A program made the translations under genes and the position numbers. Below, one piece after another: positions 44,805 through 54,513 of a DNA stretch of 64,000 nt. The stretch lies in contig CAVSES010000002.1 of assembly GCA_963727045.1 (NCBI GenBank), positions 1,860,001 to 1,924,000 of the forward strand. The letters run 5' to 3'. This DNA comes from Bog-1198 sp963727045 (GTDB lineage Bacteria > Pseudomonadota > Gammaproteobacteria > Steroidobacterales > Steroidobacteraceae). The first letter of the stretch is position 1; every line of letters starts with the position of its first letter. A model generated the notes under the pieces. That model had not been told where the DNA came from, ran no database searches, and saw only the letters and a program-made list of their open reading frames with translations.

Positions 44805-44888
44805 CGCGCGGACACCGGCCGACAGGCCGTATCTGCGCGGCCCCGGCTGGTTTTACGCGGGTTCGGCCATATATTGATTTTCTTGGAC

Positions 44889-44933
44889 GGGGCCGCATCG
44901 ACCTCGTTGAATTCGCGCGTTAGCGCTTGGAAA
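44889..44933 (+). repeat. Double-hairpin intergenic repeat, copy A (before fusA)
   Basis: GGGGCCG-cat-CGACCTC, GTTGAA, then a GCGC/GCGC hairpin and TTGGAAA. It matches the consensus seen at three other sites (GGGGTCG-N3-CGACCCC, GTTGAA, GGCGC-N3-GCGCC, TGGAAAT) with a few changes. Its GGAAAG tail is also the likely ribosome-binding site of fusA, six bases before the ATG. Confidence 0.7.
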
Positions 44934-44940
44934 GTACACA

Positions 44941-47034
44941 ATGGCACGCACTACGCCCATCGAGCGATACCGAAACATCGGTATTTCCGCTCACATCGAC
45001 GCGGGAAAGACCACCGCGACCGAGCGTATTTTGTTTTACACGGGCGTGTCGCACAAGATCGGCGAAGTCCACGACGGCGCCGCCGTCATGGACTACATGG
45101 AACAAGAGCAGGAGCGCGGCATCACGATCACCGCCGCAGCCACGACCTGCTTCTGGAAGGGCATGGACAAGAGCTTTCCGGAACACCGCATCAACATCAT
45201 CGATACCCCGGGGCACGTCGATTTCACCATCGAAGTGGAGCGTTCCTTGCGCGTATTGGATTCCGCAGTGGCCGTCTACTGCGCCGTGTCGGGCGTGCAG
45301 CCGCAGTCGGAGACCGTATGGCGGCAAATGAACAAGTACGGCGTCCCGCGCGTGGCATTCGTCAACAAGATGGACCGCGCCGGCGCCAATTTCCTGCGCT
45401 GCGTCGAGCAGATCCGAACGCGTCTGCGGGGCAATCCGGTTCCGATTCAATTGCCCATCGGCGCCGAGGACGGATTCGTCGGGGTCGTCGATCTCGTCAA
45501 GATGAAGTCGATCTGGTGGGATGAAGAAACGCAGGGGATGAAGTTCGAGTATCGCGACATTCCGGCGAACATGCTCAAAGAGTGCGAGGAGTGGCGCGCG
45601 AGGATGATCGAGGCCGCCGCCGAGGGAAACGAGGCGCTGCTCACCAAGTATCTGGAATCCGGCGAGCTGTCCGACACAGAGATCAAGCAGGGTCTGCGCG
45701 CCCGCGCGCTCAAGAACGAGGTGTGCCTGGTGACCTGCGGTTCCGCCTTCAAGAACAAGGGCGTACAGGCCGTCCTCGACGCCATCGTCGAATACATGCC
45801 CTCTCCCACGGAAGTGCCGCCCGTCAAAGGCCAGAGCGAACGCGGCGAACCCATGACCCGCCAGGCGGACGACAACGAGCCGTTTGCGGCGCTGGCCTTC
45901 AAGATCCTGAACGACCCCTTCGTGGGCAATCTGACGTTCTTTCGCGTCTATTCGGGCACGCTGAACTCGGGCGATCAGGTATTCGTGCCGAATCGCAACC
46001 GCAATGAGCGCATCGGACGGCTGTTGCAGATGCATGCCAGCGAACGCTCCGAAATCAAGGAAGTCCGCGCCGGAGACATCGCGGCTGCGGTCGGTTTGAA
46101 GGACGTGACCACCGGCGACACCCTGTCTGATCCGCAGAAGGTAATCATTCTCGAAAAGATGGAGTTCCCGGAACCGGTCATTTCGGTGGCAGTCGAACCG
46201 AAGACCAAAGTCGACCAGGAAAAAATGGGCGTCGCCCTGCAGCGCCTGGCGAAGGAAGACCCCTCGTTCCGGGTGCACACGGACCAAGAGTCAGGACAGA
46301 CCATCATCTCGGGCATGGGCGAGCTACACCTGGAAATCATCGTCGACCGCATGAAGCGCGAATTCAAAGTGGAGGCCAACGTCGGCAAGCCGCAGGTGGC
46401 TTATCGCGAAACCATCCGCGCCACCGTCGAATCGGAGGGCAAGTTCGTGCGCCAATCGGGCGGCCGCGGTCAGTACGGCCACGTGTGGCTGAAGATCGAG
46501 CCGCAGGCCGCCGGCAAGGGATACGAGTTCGTCAACGGCATCGTCGGCGGCGCCGTGCCGCGCGAATTCATTCCGGCCGTGGACAAGGGCATCCAGGAGG
46601 CCGTTCAAACCGGGGTGATCGCCGGCTATCCGATCGTCGATGTGAAAGTCACGATATTCGACGGCTCATACCACGACGTCGATTCCAACGAAATGGCGTT
46701 CAAAATCGCGGGCTCGATGGGCTTCAAGGAAGGTTTCCGCAAGGCCAAACCGGTCCTCCTCGAGCCCATCATGAAGGTCGAAGTGGTGACCCCGGAAGAC
46801 TACTACGGCGACATCGTCGGCGATCTGAATCGCCGGCGGGGTCAAATCATCGGAATGGAAGATTCGCCGTCCGGCAAGATCGTGACCGCGGATGTGCCGC
46901 TCGCCGAAATGTTCCAATATTCGACGGCGATGCGCTCGATGAGTCAGGGCCGGGCGAACTACACGATGGAGTTCGCGAAATACATGGAAGTTCCGAGCAA
47001 TGTCGCCGATGCCGTCATGAAGAAAGCTTCTTGA
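44941..47034 (+). CDS. fusA: Elongation factor G
   Basis: GTPase that drives translocation of the ribosome and, with RRF, recycling. 697 residues, full length. GTP-binding motifs: ISAHIDAGKTTATERIL (P loop), DTPGHVDFT and NKMDRAGAN. Domains II-V follow normally, with GGRGQYGHVWLKIEP in domain IV. The ATG is followed by MARTTPIERYRNIGISAH, the usual N-terminus. 51 bases before tuf. Confidence 0.97.
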   Translation: MARTTPIERYRNIGISAHIDAGKTTATERILFYTGVSHKIGEVHDGAAVMDYMEQEQERGITITAAATTCFWKGMDKSFPEHRINIIDTPGHVDFTIEVERSLRVLDSAVAVYCAVSGVQPQSETVWRQMNKYGVPRVAFVNKMDRAGANFLRCVEQIRTRLRGNPVPIQLPIGAEDGFVGVVDLVKMKSIWWDEETQGMKFEYRDIPANMLKECEEWRARMIEAAAEGNEALLTKYLESGELSDTEIKQGLRARALKNEVCLVTCGSAFKNKGVQAVLDAIVEYMPSPTEVPPVKGQSERGEPMTRQADDNEPFAALAFKILNDPFVGNLTFFRVYSGTLNSGDQVFVPNRNRNERIGRLLQMHASERSEIKEVRAGDIAAAVGLKDVTTGDTLSDPQKVIILEKMEFPEPVISVAVEPKTKVDQEKMGVALQRLAKEDPSFRVHTDQESGQTIISGMGELHLEIIVDRMKREFKVEANVGKPQVAYRETIRATVESEGKFVRQSGGRGQYGHVWLKIEPQAAGKGYEFVNGIVGGAVPREFIPAVDKGIQEAVQTGVIAGYPIVDVKVTIFDGSYHDVDSNEMAFKIAGSMGFKEGFRKAKPVLLEPIMKVEVVTPEDYYGDIVGDLNRRRGQIIGMEDSPSGKIVTADVPLAEMFQYSTAMRSMSQGRANYTMEFAKYMEVPSNVADAVMKKAS

Positions 47035-47085
47035 GATAGCGTAGCGTAAATTCAACCGTTTCCACTCATTTGGGAGAGATAAGCC

Positions 47086-48263
<1,178 letters not shown>

Positions 48264-48276
<13 letters not shown>

Positions 48277-48295
48277 TGGCGATCACCAAATTTTT
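48264..48295 (+). terminator. Intrinsic terminator at the end of tuf
   Basis: GGTGATCGC and GCGATCACC form a perfect 9-bp stem with a 6-base loop (GTAATG), followed three bases later by TTTTT. The first arm is the last codons of tuf and the loop contains its stop codon. It should end the str transcript before rpsJ. Confidence 0.8.
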
Positions 48296-48321
48296 AGCGT
48301 AGTATTCCGCCCCCTTTTTCA

Positions 48322-48360
48322 TGCGCTTCGCGCAACTGCTGCAGGGTCGAAAGCGACCCC
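48322..48360 (+). repeat. Partial double-hairpin repeat, copy B (before rpsJ)
   Basis: GGGTCG-aaag-CGACCC (48344-48359) followed by CGTCCGTTGAGG resembles the first hairpin and GTTGAA link of the ribosomal repeat. The GC hairpin is represented only by TGCGC-ttc-GCGCA, and it lies upstream (48322-48334), so this copy is rearranged or decayed. Confidence 0.45.
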
Positions 48361-48380
48361 GTCCGTTGAGGAAATAGTTT

Positions 48381-48692
48381 ATGGCCAATCAGAACATTAG
48401 GATCCGCCTGAAGGCATTCGATCACCGCTTGATCGACAAGTCGGCCCGCGAAATCGTCGATACCGCGAAACGCACCGGTGCGACCGTCAAGGGCCCCGTG
48501 CCGCTGCCCATCAAAATGGAGCGCTTCACCGTTTTGACGGCGCCGCACGGCGACAAGGATGCCCGCGACCAGTTCGAAATCCGCACGCACAAACGCCTGA
48601 TGGACATCTTGAACCCGACCGACAAGACGGTCGACGCCCTGATGAAGCTCGAGCTGCCGGCCGGCGTCGACGTCCAGATCAAGCTGAATTGA
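48381..48692 (+). CDS. rpsJ: 30S ribosomal protein S10
   Basis: 30S protein, also NusE in transcription antitermination. 103 residues with RIRLKAFDHRLIDKSAREIV, GPVPLPIKMERFTVL and SPHGDKDARDQF-type sequence (here APHGDKDARDQFEIRTHKR) intact. It lies between the tuf terminator and a strong promoter in front of rplC, so its own promoter must be in the 85-base stretch before it; I see no clear hexamers there. Confidence 0.96.
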   Translation: MANQNIRIRLKAFDHRLIDKSAREIVDTAKRTGATVKGPVPLPIKMERFTVLTAPHGDKDARDQFEIRTHKRLMDILNPTDKTVDALMKLELPAGVDVQIKLN

Positions 48693-48705
48693 GGGCATTC
48701 CCGGA

Positions 48706-48750
48706 GGGGTCGCTTCGACCCCGTTGAATTCGGCGCGTGGCGCCTAAGAA
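48706..48750 (+). repeat. Double-hairpin intergenic repeat, copy C (after rpsJ)
   Basis: GGGGTCG-ctt-CGACCCC, GTTGAA, then GGCGC-gtg-GCGCC and TAAGAAT. Both stems are perfect. It sits 14 bases after the rpsJ stop and just before the rplC promoter. There is no run of T, so it is not a typical terminator. Confidence 0.72.
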
Positions 48751-48760
48751 TCCCGAAAAC

Positions 48761-48794
48761 TTGAACCCACGGCGGATTCATATATAATCCGCCG
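48761..48794 (+). promoter_or_regulatory. Sigma-70 promoter with overlapping palindrome before rplC
   Basis: TTGAAC, 16 bases, TATAAT (48783-48788), a strong sigma-70 promoter. A 9-bp inverted repeat (CGGCGGATT at 48770-48778, AATCCGCCG at 48786-48794) straddles the -10 box, so a bound protein or a 5' RNA hairpin could affect expression. The leader to rplC is about 138 bases and includes an imperfect stem (CCGAAACCC/GGGTTTTCGG). Confidence 0.7.
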
Positions 48795-48932
48795 TCCATT
48801 TTAGAGGCCGGAGCGCGTGGGCGCCGACGCCGAAACCCAAGGGTTTTCGGGGTCCGATGTCCAAACCGCCGGCTGATTGCAACGAATGCGGCAAATACCC
48901 CTTGATTGGGGCGCCCGCTGTGAGGATTGACA

Positions 48933-49688
48933 ATGACCATTGGTCTGGTTGGCCGCAAGTGCGGCATGACCCGGGTTTTTACGGACGCCGGTGTGACTGT
49001 TCCCGTGACGGTCGTCGAGGCGTTGCCGAACCGCATCTCGCAAGTCAAGAGTGACAAGACCGACGGCTACCGTGCGGTACAGGTCACCATCGGGGCCCGC
49101 CGCCCGTCGCGCGTCCCCAAGGCGCTGGCCGGTCATTTTGCCAAGGCAAACGTCGCCGCAGGCTACACCTCCCAGGAATTCCGCTTGAGGCAGGGCGAAG
49201 GCGACGCACTGGCGACCGGCGGCGAGCTGAAGGTGGACATGTTTACGGCAGGACAAATCGTGGATGTCACCGGAACCACGGTGGGCAAGGGCTTCGCCGG
49301 TACCATGAAGCGGCATAATTTTGCGGGCGGCATGAAGACCCACGGCAACTCGGTGTCGCACCGCGCGCCGGGCTCCATCGGACAGCGCCAGACCCCCGGA
49401 CGCGTGTTCAAGGGCAAGCGCATGTCGGGCCACATGGGCGTCAAGAACCGCACCATCGAAAATCTGCGCATCGTCGAAGTCGACGTGCCACGAAACCTCT
49501 TGCTGATCAGCGGCGCGATTCCCGGCGCCGAGGGCGGCCGCGTCATCATCCGGCCGTCGGTCAAAGCCGCCGGGCGCGGACGCCGCAGGAAGTTGGCACC
49601 GAACAAGGCCCCGGTCGCCGCCAAGGGCGCCGCGCAGCCCAAGGCCGCCCCCGCTGCGAAGGGCGCAGCCAAAGCTGACAAGAAGTAA
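48933..49688 (+). CDS. rplC: 50S ribosomal protein L3
   Basis: Early assembly protein of the 50S subunit, 251 residues. Core motifs: GLVGRKCGMTRVF, VTGTTVGKGFAGTMKRH and GSIGQRQTPGRVFKGKRM. The last 35-40 residues are an Ala/Lys/Pro-rich tail not present in E. coli L3 (209 residues). ATG 48933 has GAGGA six bases before it; a TTG at 48927 is not needed. A strong promoter precedes it, so this is the first gene of the main S10 transcript. Confidence 0.95.
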   Translation: MTIGLVGRKCGMTRVFTDAGVTVPVTVVEALPNRISQVKSDKTDGYRAVQVTIGARRPSRVPKALAGHFAKANVAAGYTSQEFRLRQGEGDALATGGELKVDMFTAGQIVDVTGTTVGKGFAGTMKRHNFAGGMKTHGNSVSHRAPGSIGQRQTPGRVFKGKRMSGHMGVKNRTIENLRIVEVDVPRNLLLISGAIPGAEGGRVIIRPSVKAAGRGRRRKLAPNKAPVAAKGAAQPKAAPAAKGAAKADKK

Positions 49689-49694
49689 ACCCTC

Positions 49695-50318
49695 ATGAAG
49701 CTCCAGGTAAAGAACGCAACCCCCGCCAGCGACATCCAGTTGTCGGATGTGGCTTTCGGCCGCGCCTACAACGAAGCGCTCATTCATCAAGTCGTGACCG
49801 CCTATCAGGCGGCCGGACGCAGCGGCACCAAGGCGCAAAAGACCCGCGCGGAGGTCCGCGGCGGCGGCAAGAAGCCCTGGAGCCAGAAAGGCACGGGTCA
49901 GGCGCGGGCCGGGTCGATTCGCAGCCCCATCTGGGTGGGCGGCGGACGGGCTTTCGCGGCTCGGCCGCGCGATTTTTCGCAGAAGGTCAACCGCAAGATG
50001 TACCGCGCCGCCATGCAATCCATGGTGTCGCAGCTGGTCCGCGAGGATCGGCTGCTCGCCGTCGAATCCATGGAGCTGGCGGCACCGAGGACCAAGCTGC
50101 TCATCAGCAAGCTGGCCGAGTTCGGATTGACCCGCGCGCTCATTCTCGTTGAGGCCTATGAGGAAAAATTGTTCCTGGCGGCCCGCAACGTGCCTTACGT
50201 GGACGTGATGCCGGTGGCCTCGCTCGATCCGGTGAGCTTGATCAAGCATGACAAGGTGATCGCCACCGTCGGCGCCCTGAAGTTGCTCGAACAGCGTCTC
50301 GGAGGCGCCAATGAATAA
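49695..50318 (+). CDS. rplD: 50S ribosomal protein L4
   Basis: 207-residue protein whose loop reaches into the exit tunnel. AEVRGGGKKPWSQKGTGQAR and GSIRSPIWVGGG mark the conserved loop. In enteric bacteria L4 also represses the S10 operon by acting on its leader; here rpsJ is outside that leader, so such control, if any, would use the leader before rplC. Overlaps rplW by eight bases. Confidence 0.95.
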   Translation: MKLQVKNATPASDIQLSDVAFGRAYNEALIHQVVTAYQAAGRSGTKAQKTRAEVRGGGKKPWSQKGTGQARAGSIRSPIWVGGGRAFAARPRDFSQKVNRKMYRAAMQSMVSQLVREDRLLAVESMELAAPRTKLLISKLAEFGLTRALILVEAYEEKLFLAARNVPYVDVMPVASLDPVSLIKHDKVIATVGALKLLEQRLGGANE

Positions 50319-50613
50319 AGAACGCTTGATGACCGTTCTGATCCAGCCGCATGTGTCGGAGAAGGCGGCCAACGTCACCGAAAAGGCGAACCAATATGTG
50401 TTTCGCGTTCGCGACGACGCGTCGAAGGCCGAGGTGAAGAACGCGGTCGAGCTGATGTTCGAGGTCAAGGTCGAGGGCGTCAATTTGCTCAACAAGCCCG
50501 GCAAAACCCGGCGGTTCAAGAACGTGGCCGGCAAGCGCAACGGATACAAGAAGGCATACGTGCGTTTGGAGACCGGGCAATCGATCGACTTCACCGGCGG
50601 CGCTTCGAAGTAA
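50311..50613 (+). CDS. rplW: 50S ribosomal protein L23
   Basis: 100 residues, at the tunnel exit, where it docks trigger factor and SRP. The core HVSEKAANVTEKANQYVFRV, EVKNAVELMFEVKVEGVNLL and GYKKAYVRL is normal. Starts inside the end of rplD (8-base overlap), 13 bases before rplB. Confidence 0.95.
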   Translation: MNKERLMTVLIQPHVSEKAANVTEKANQYVFRVRDDASKAEVKNAVELMFEVKVEGVNLLNKPGKTRRFKNVAGKRNGYKKAYVRLETGQSIDFTGGASK

Positions 50614-50626
50614 GGATTCAACGGCC

Positions 50627-51463
50627 ATGGCACTCATCAAAATGAAGCCGACCTCTCCGGGTACGCGCTTCGTCGTCAAGATCGACCGCTCGCACCTGCA
50701 CAAGGGCGGCCCGCTCGAGTCTTTGACCACCAAGAAGAATCGCACCGGAGCCCGTAATCATTCCGGCCGGCAGACCACGCGCCACATCGGCGGCGGACAC
50801 AAGCAGCGCTACCGGTTGGTCGATTTCAAGCGCGACAAGGACGGCATTCCCGGAGTCGTCGAACGCCTCGAGTACGATCCGAACCGCACGTCGCATCTGG
50901 CGTTGGTGCTCTACAAGGACGGCGAGCGCCGCTACATTCTGGCGCCGAAGGGCGTGAAGGCCGGCGACGAGATCCGCTCCGGCGCGGACGCGCCGATCAA
51001 GCCGGGCAATGCGTTGCCGCTGCGGCACATTCCGGTCGGCAGCACGGTGCACAACATCGAGCTCAAAGTGGGCAAGGGCGGCCAGTTGGCGCGCAGCGCC
51101 GGCGGCTCCGCCCAGTTCGCCGCGCGCGAAGGCGTGTATGCCAGCGTGCGTCTGAAGTCGGGTGAAATGCGCAAGATTCACGTCGATTGCCGCGCCACCA
51201 TCGGCGAGGTGGGCAATGACGAGCACAACCTGCGCGTGTTCGGCAAGGCCGGCGCGGTGCGGTGGCTCGGCGTGCGCCCGACGGTCCGCGGTGTCGTGAT
51301 GAATCCGGTCGATCACCCGCACGGCGGTGGCGAGGGTAAGTCGGGTCAGGGCAATCCGCATCCCGTGAGTCCATGGGGCCTGCAGACCAAGGGCAAGAAG
51401 ACGCGCCGCAACAAGCGCACCGACGGCATGATCGTTCAGCGCCGCAAGAACAAACGACTGTAA
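50627..51463 (+). CDS. rplB: 50S ribosomal protein L2
   Basis: 278 residues, needed for the peptidyl transferase centre. GRNNSGRQTTRHIGGGHKQ-type sequence (here GARNHSGRQTTRHIGGGHKQ) and MNPVDHPHGGGEGKSGQGNP, with the essential His of the latter loop, are present. Normal length. Thirteen bases after rplW and eighteen before rpsS. Confidence 0.96.
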   Translation: MALIKMKPTSPGTRFVVKIDRSHLHKGGPLESLTTKKNRTGARNHSGRQTTRHIGGGHKQRYRLVDFKRDKDGIPGVVERLEYDPNRTSHLALVLYKDGERRYILAPKGVKAGDEIRSGADAPIKPGNALPLRHIPVGSTVHNIELKVGKGGQLARSAGGSAQFAAREGVYASVRLKSGEMRKIHVDCRATIGEVGNDEHNLRVFGKAGAVRWLGVRPTVRGVVMNPVDHPHGGGEGKSGQGNPHPVSPWGLQTKGKKTRRNKRTDGMIVQRRKNKRL

Positions 51464-51481
51464 GAGACTGGAGAAATAACA

Positions 51482-51763
51482 GTGCCTCGTTCGCTTAAAA
51501 AAGGCCCGTTCGTGGATCTGCACCTGGCCAAGAAGGTGCAGACGGCCAGTCAAAAGAATGATCGCCGACCGATCAAGACCTGGTCGCGCCGCTCCATGGT
51601 CATCCCCGACATGGTCGGATTGACCATCGCCGTGCACAACGGACGTTTGCATGTGCCGGTGCTCGTGTCCGAGAACATGGTCGGACACAAGCTCGGCGAG
51701 TTCGCGCCAACGCGCACGTTCAAGGCGCATTCCGGCGACAAAAAAGTGTCGGCGGCGGAGTAG
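51482..51763 (+). CDS. rpsS: 30S ribosomal protein S19
   Basis: 93 residues in the 30S head. PRSLKKGPFVDLHLAKKVQ at the N-terminus and KTWSRRSMVIPDMVGLTIAV are the conserved blocks. GTG start with GGAGAAA before it. Only three bases before rplV. Confidence 0.95.
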   Translation: MPRSLKKGPFVDLHLAKKVQTASQKNDRRPIKTWSRRSMVIPDMVGLTIAVHNGRLHVPVLVSENMVGHKLGEFAPTRTFKAHSGDKKVSAAE

Positions 51764-51766
51764 GGC

Positions 51767-52111
51767 ATGCAAACCAAGGCTGTTTTGAGATACGCACGCA
51801 TTTCTCCGCAGAAGTGCCGCCTGGTGGTGGACACCATCCGGGGCAAATCCGCGACGCTTGCGGTCAATACGCTGAAGTTCATGCCGAAGAAGGGCGCGAA
51901 GATCGTCCTCAAGGTGCTGGATTCCGCGATTGCGAATGCCTACAACAATTTCAATGCGGATGTCGACGATCTGAAGGTCACCCGGGTCGAAGTGGACCCG
52001 GCGCCGATGCTCAAGCGGTTTCACGCGCGCGCCAAAGGGCGGGGCGTGCGGATCGCAAAGCGCAACAGTCATATTTTGGTTCAAGTGTCCGACGGCAAGC
52101 GAGAGGCCTAA
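51767..52111 (+). CDS. rplV: 50S ribosomal protein L22
   Basis: 114 residues, with a hairpin that lines the exit tunnel. YARISPQKCRLVVDTIRGK and RVEVDPAPMLKRFHARAKGR are the conserved ends; the macrolide-relevant loop (MLKRFHARAKGRGVRIAKR) has no insertion or deletion that I can see. Its TAA shares one base with the rpsC ATG. Confidence 0.95.
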   Translation: MQTKAVLRYARISPQKCRLVVDTIRGKSATLAVNTLKFMPKKGAKIVLKVLDSAIANAYNNFNADVDDLKVTRVEVDPAPMLKRFHARAKGRGVRIAKRNSHILVQVSDGKREA

Positions 52112-52839
52112 TGGGTCAGAAAGTAAATCCGATTGGTATTCGTCTCGGCATCACGCGCGACTGGACGTCGAAGTGGTATGCGGGATCCAAGACGTTCGCC
52201 TCGAACATCCACACCGATCACCTGGTGCGCCAGTATCTCAACAAGAAGCTTGCCGATGCTTCAGTGAGCCGCATTCACATCGAGCGGGCCGCGCGCCGCG
52301 CCAACATCACCATTCACACGGCTCGGCCGGGAATCGTGATCGGCAAGAAGGGCGAGGACATCGAGAAGCTCCGCACCGCCGTCGCCAAGATCCTCGGCAT
52401 GACGATGAACGACGTGCGCCTCAATATCGCCGAAATTCGCAAGCCCGAACTCGACGCCAAGCTCGTCGCCGAAGGAATTTCGCAGCAGCTGGAGAAACGC
52501 GTGATGTTCCGCCGCGCCATGAAGCGCGCCGTGACCAACACCATGCGGTCGGGCGCGCTGGGGATCAAAGTCCGCATTTCCGGTCGCCTCAACGGTTCGG
52601 AGATCGCGCGCACGGAGACCAATCGCGAAGGACGCGTGCCTCTGCATACTTTCCGCGCCGACATCGATTACGGGATCGCAGAAGCGCAGACCACGTACGG
52701 CGTGATCGGCATCAAGGTCTGGATATTCAAGGGCGAAGTGTTCGATCAGCCGGAAGCGGAAGCCGTCGAGGCCGATGCGGAGGGTGCCGCGGCGACTGCG
52801 CCCAAGTCCACCGACGCGCCGGCGCCTTCCTTAAGCTGA
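52111..52839 (+). CDS. rpsC: 30S ribosomal protein S3
   Basis: 242 residues, at the mRNA entry, with an N-terminal KH domain (RPGIVIGKKGEDIEKL) and a C-terminal domain (YGVIGIKVWIFKGEV). The tail of about 25 residues is acidic and Ala/Pro-rich, longer than in E. coli. The ATG overlaps the rplV stop (TAATG); the longer upstream frame is an rplV shadow. Confidence 0.95.
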   Translation: MGQKVNPIGIRLGITRDWTSKWYAGSKTFASNIHTDHLVRQYLNKKLADASVSRIHIERAARRANITIHTARPGIVIGKKGEDIEKLRTAVAKILGMTMNDVRLNIAEIRKPELDAKLVAEGISQQLEKRVMFRRAMKRAVTNTMRSGALGIKVRISGRLNGSEIARTETNREGRVPLHTFRADIDYGIAEAQTTYGVIGIKVWIFKGEVFDQPEAEAVEADAEGAAATAPKSTDAPAPSLS

Positions 52840-52855
52840 CCCAGGTACCTCCAGC

Positions 52856-53272
52856 ATGATGCAGCCGAAGCGGACCAAGTTCCGCAAACAGTTCAAGGGA
52901 AAAATTTCGGGCAGCGCGCAGCGCGGCAATTCAGTCGCGTTCGGCGAATACGGCCTGAAGGCGACCGACCGCTGCCGGATGACTGCCCGCGAGATCGAAG
53001 CGGCGCGGCGCGCCATTTCGCGCTACGTGAAGCGCGGCGGCCGGATTTGGATCCGGGTGTTCCCGGACGTGCCGATCACGCAGAAGCCGCTCGAAGTGCG
53101 CATGGGTTCGGGCAAGGGCAACGTCGAGTACTGGGTGGCGCGGGTGCTGCCCGGCAAGGTGCTGTTCGAAATCGAAGGGATGAGCGAGGAGATCGCGCGC
53201 GAGGCGTTCCGTTTGGCCTCCGCCAAGCTGTCCGTGTCGACGGCGTTCGTCAAGCGCCAGGTCCGGACATGA
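52856..53272 (+). CDS. rplP: 50S ribosomal protein L16
   Basis: 138 residues, near the A and P sites. MMQPKRTKFRKQFKGKISG, the RGGRIWIRVFPDVPITQKP block with the hydroxylated-Arg region (VRMGSGKGNVEYWV) and the C-terminal helix are normal. Two ATGs in a row (52856, 52859); the first gives the usual M-x-QPKRTK start. Confidence 0.95.
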   Translation: MMQPKRTKFRKQFKGKISGSAQRGNSVAFGEYGLKATDRCRMTAREIEAARRAISRYVKRGGRIWIRVFPDVPITQKPLEVRMGSGKGNVEYWVARVLPGKVLFEIEGMSEEIAREAFRLASAKLSVSTAFVKRQVRT

Positions 53273-53282
53273 GGATGCGTAC

Positions 53283-53486
53283 ATGAAGGCTAAAGATTTG
53301 CGCGCAAAAGCGGCGAAGGATCTCGGCGAGGAGCTTCTCAAGCTGCGCCGGGAACAGTTCAATCTGCGCATGGCGCGGGCCACGGGCCAGCCCGCGAAAC
53401 CCGATCAATTTGCAAAGGTGCGTAAGAACATTGCGCGAGTCAAGACGGTGCTCGCCCAATCCAGGGTGAGCGGAGGTAAGGCGTGA
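53283..53486 (+). CDS. rpmC: 50S ribosomal protein L29
   Basis: 67-residue two-helix protein beside the tunnel exit. KDLRAKAAKDLGEELLKLRR, REQFNLRMARATGQ and FAKVRKNIARVKTVL are the two conserved helices. Ten bases after rplP; its TGA shares a base with the rpsQ ATG. Confidence 0.94.
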   Translation: MKAKDLRAKAAKDLGEELLKLRREQFNLRMARATGQPAKPDQFAKVRKNIARVKTVLAQSRVSGGKA

Positions 53487-53800
53487 TGTCGACCGAAGTA
53501 CAAACCAGCGAAGCCGGGGCGGGCGCAGCGTCCGAGGGGGCTCCCCCCCGCGGACAGCGGCTGCTCACCGGAAAGGTCGTCAGCAACAAGATGGACAAGA
53601 CCATCGCGGTTTCCGTCGAGCGTCTGGTGAAGCATCCGACCTACGGCAAATACATACGCCGCACCACCAAGCTTCTCGCGCATGACGAGGGCAACGAGTG
53701 CAAGGAAGGCGACACCGTGTCCATCAAGCCGTGCCGCCCGATGTCGCGCCGTAAATCATGGGTGCTTGTGCGGGTCGTAAATCGCGCCCAGGCAGAATGA
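53486..53800 (+). CDS. rpsQ: 30S ribosomal protein S17
   Basis: 104 residues. The OB-fold core is VVSNKMDKTIAVSVERLVKH, then PTYGKYIRRTTKLLAHDE and CRPMSRRKSWVLVRVV. It has about 20 extra residues at the N-terminus (TEVQTSEAGAGAASEGAPP), Ala/Glu-rich and likely disordered; E. coli S17 has 84 residues. ATG 53486 overlaps the rpmC stop (TGATG). Confidence 0.94.
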   Translation: MSTEVQTSEAGAGAASEGAPPRGQRLLTGKVVSNKMDKTIAVSVERLVKHPTYGKYIRRTTKLLAHDEGNECKEGDTVSIKPCRPMSRRKSWVLVRVVNRAQAE

Positions 53801-53813
53801 GAGAGCACGCCAA

Positions 53814-54182
53814 ATGATCCAGCTCCGAACCATGTTGAATGTCGCCGATAACAGCGGCGCCAAACGCCTGATGTGCATCAAGGTGCTCGGCGGCTCGAAG
53901 CGCCGCTACGCCGCCGTGGGAGACGTCATCAAGGTCAGCGTCAAGGACGCGATTCCGCGCGGCAAGGTGAAGAAGGGCGAGGTGTACGATGCCGTCGTCG
54001 TGCGCACCCGCAGCGGCGTACGTCGCGCGGACGGGTCGCTGATCCGCTTCGACACCAATGCCGCGGTGCTCCTGACCAACAAGCTCGAGCCGATCGGCAC
54101 ACGCATCTTCGGGCCGGTGACGCGCGAGCTGCGCAATGTGCAGTTCATGAAGATCATTTCGCTCGCACCCGAGGTGCTGTGA
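53814..54182 (+). CDS. rplN: 50S ribosomal protein L14
   Basis: 122 residues, at the subunit interface. MIQLRTMLNVADNSGAKRLM and PRGKVKKGEVYDAVVVRT are conserved, with GTRIFGPVTRELR near the end. Normal length. Thirteen bases after rpsQ; its TGA overlaps the rplX ATG. Confidence 0.96.
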   Translation: MIQLRTMLNVADNSGAKRLMCIKVLGGSKRRYAAVGDVIKVSVKDAIPRGKVKKGEVYDAVVVRTRSGVRRADGSLIRFDTNAAVLLTNKLEPIGTRIFGPVTRELRNVQFMKIISLAPEVL

Positions 54183-54502
54183 TGAAGAAGATTCGCAAGG
54201 GCGACATGGTGGTTCTGATCACCGGCCGGGACAAGGGGCGCAAGGGCGCGGTGATCGAGGTGCTGGCGGACGACCGCGTGCGCGTCGAGGGGCTCAATAT
54301 GTCCAAGAAGCACCAGCGGCCGAATCCGCAGATGGGTGTTCAGGGTGGAATCATCGAACGCGAAGCGCCTCTGCACGTGTCAAACGTGCTGGTCTTCAAT
54401 CCTGCGACGCAGAAGGGCGATCGCATCGGCTTCAAGGCGCTCGAGAACGGCCGCAAGGTGCGGGTGTTCAAGTCGAACAAAGAAATGGTCGACGCGAAAT
54501 AG
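54182..54502 (+). CDS. rplX: 50S ribosomal protein L24
   Basis: 106 residues, assembly initiator at the tunnel exit. KKIRKGDMVVLITGRDKGRK is the KOW motif; NMSKKHQRPNPQMGVQGGII and EAPLHVSNVLVFNP follow as in other L24. The ATG is one-base overlapped with rplN. An open frame starting at 53873 is rplN read in another frame. Confidence 0.95.
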   Translation: MKKIRKGDMVVLITGRDKGRKGAVIEVLADDRVRVEGLNMSKKHQRPNPQMGVQGGIIEREAPLHVSNVLVFNPATQKGDRIGFKALENGRKVRVFKSNKEMVDAK

Positions 54503-54513
54503 CGGGTGAATGT

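Noticed and set aside
48801..50633. 610-codon open frame on the minus strand
   Set aside because: Antisense of rplC, rplD and rplW; no protein family features.
50618..52084. 488-codon open frame on the minus strand
   Set aside because: Antisense of rplB, rpsS and rplV.
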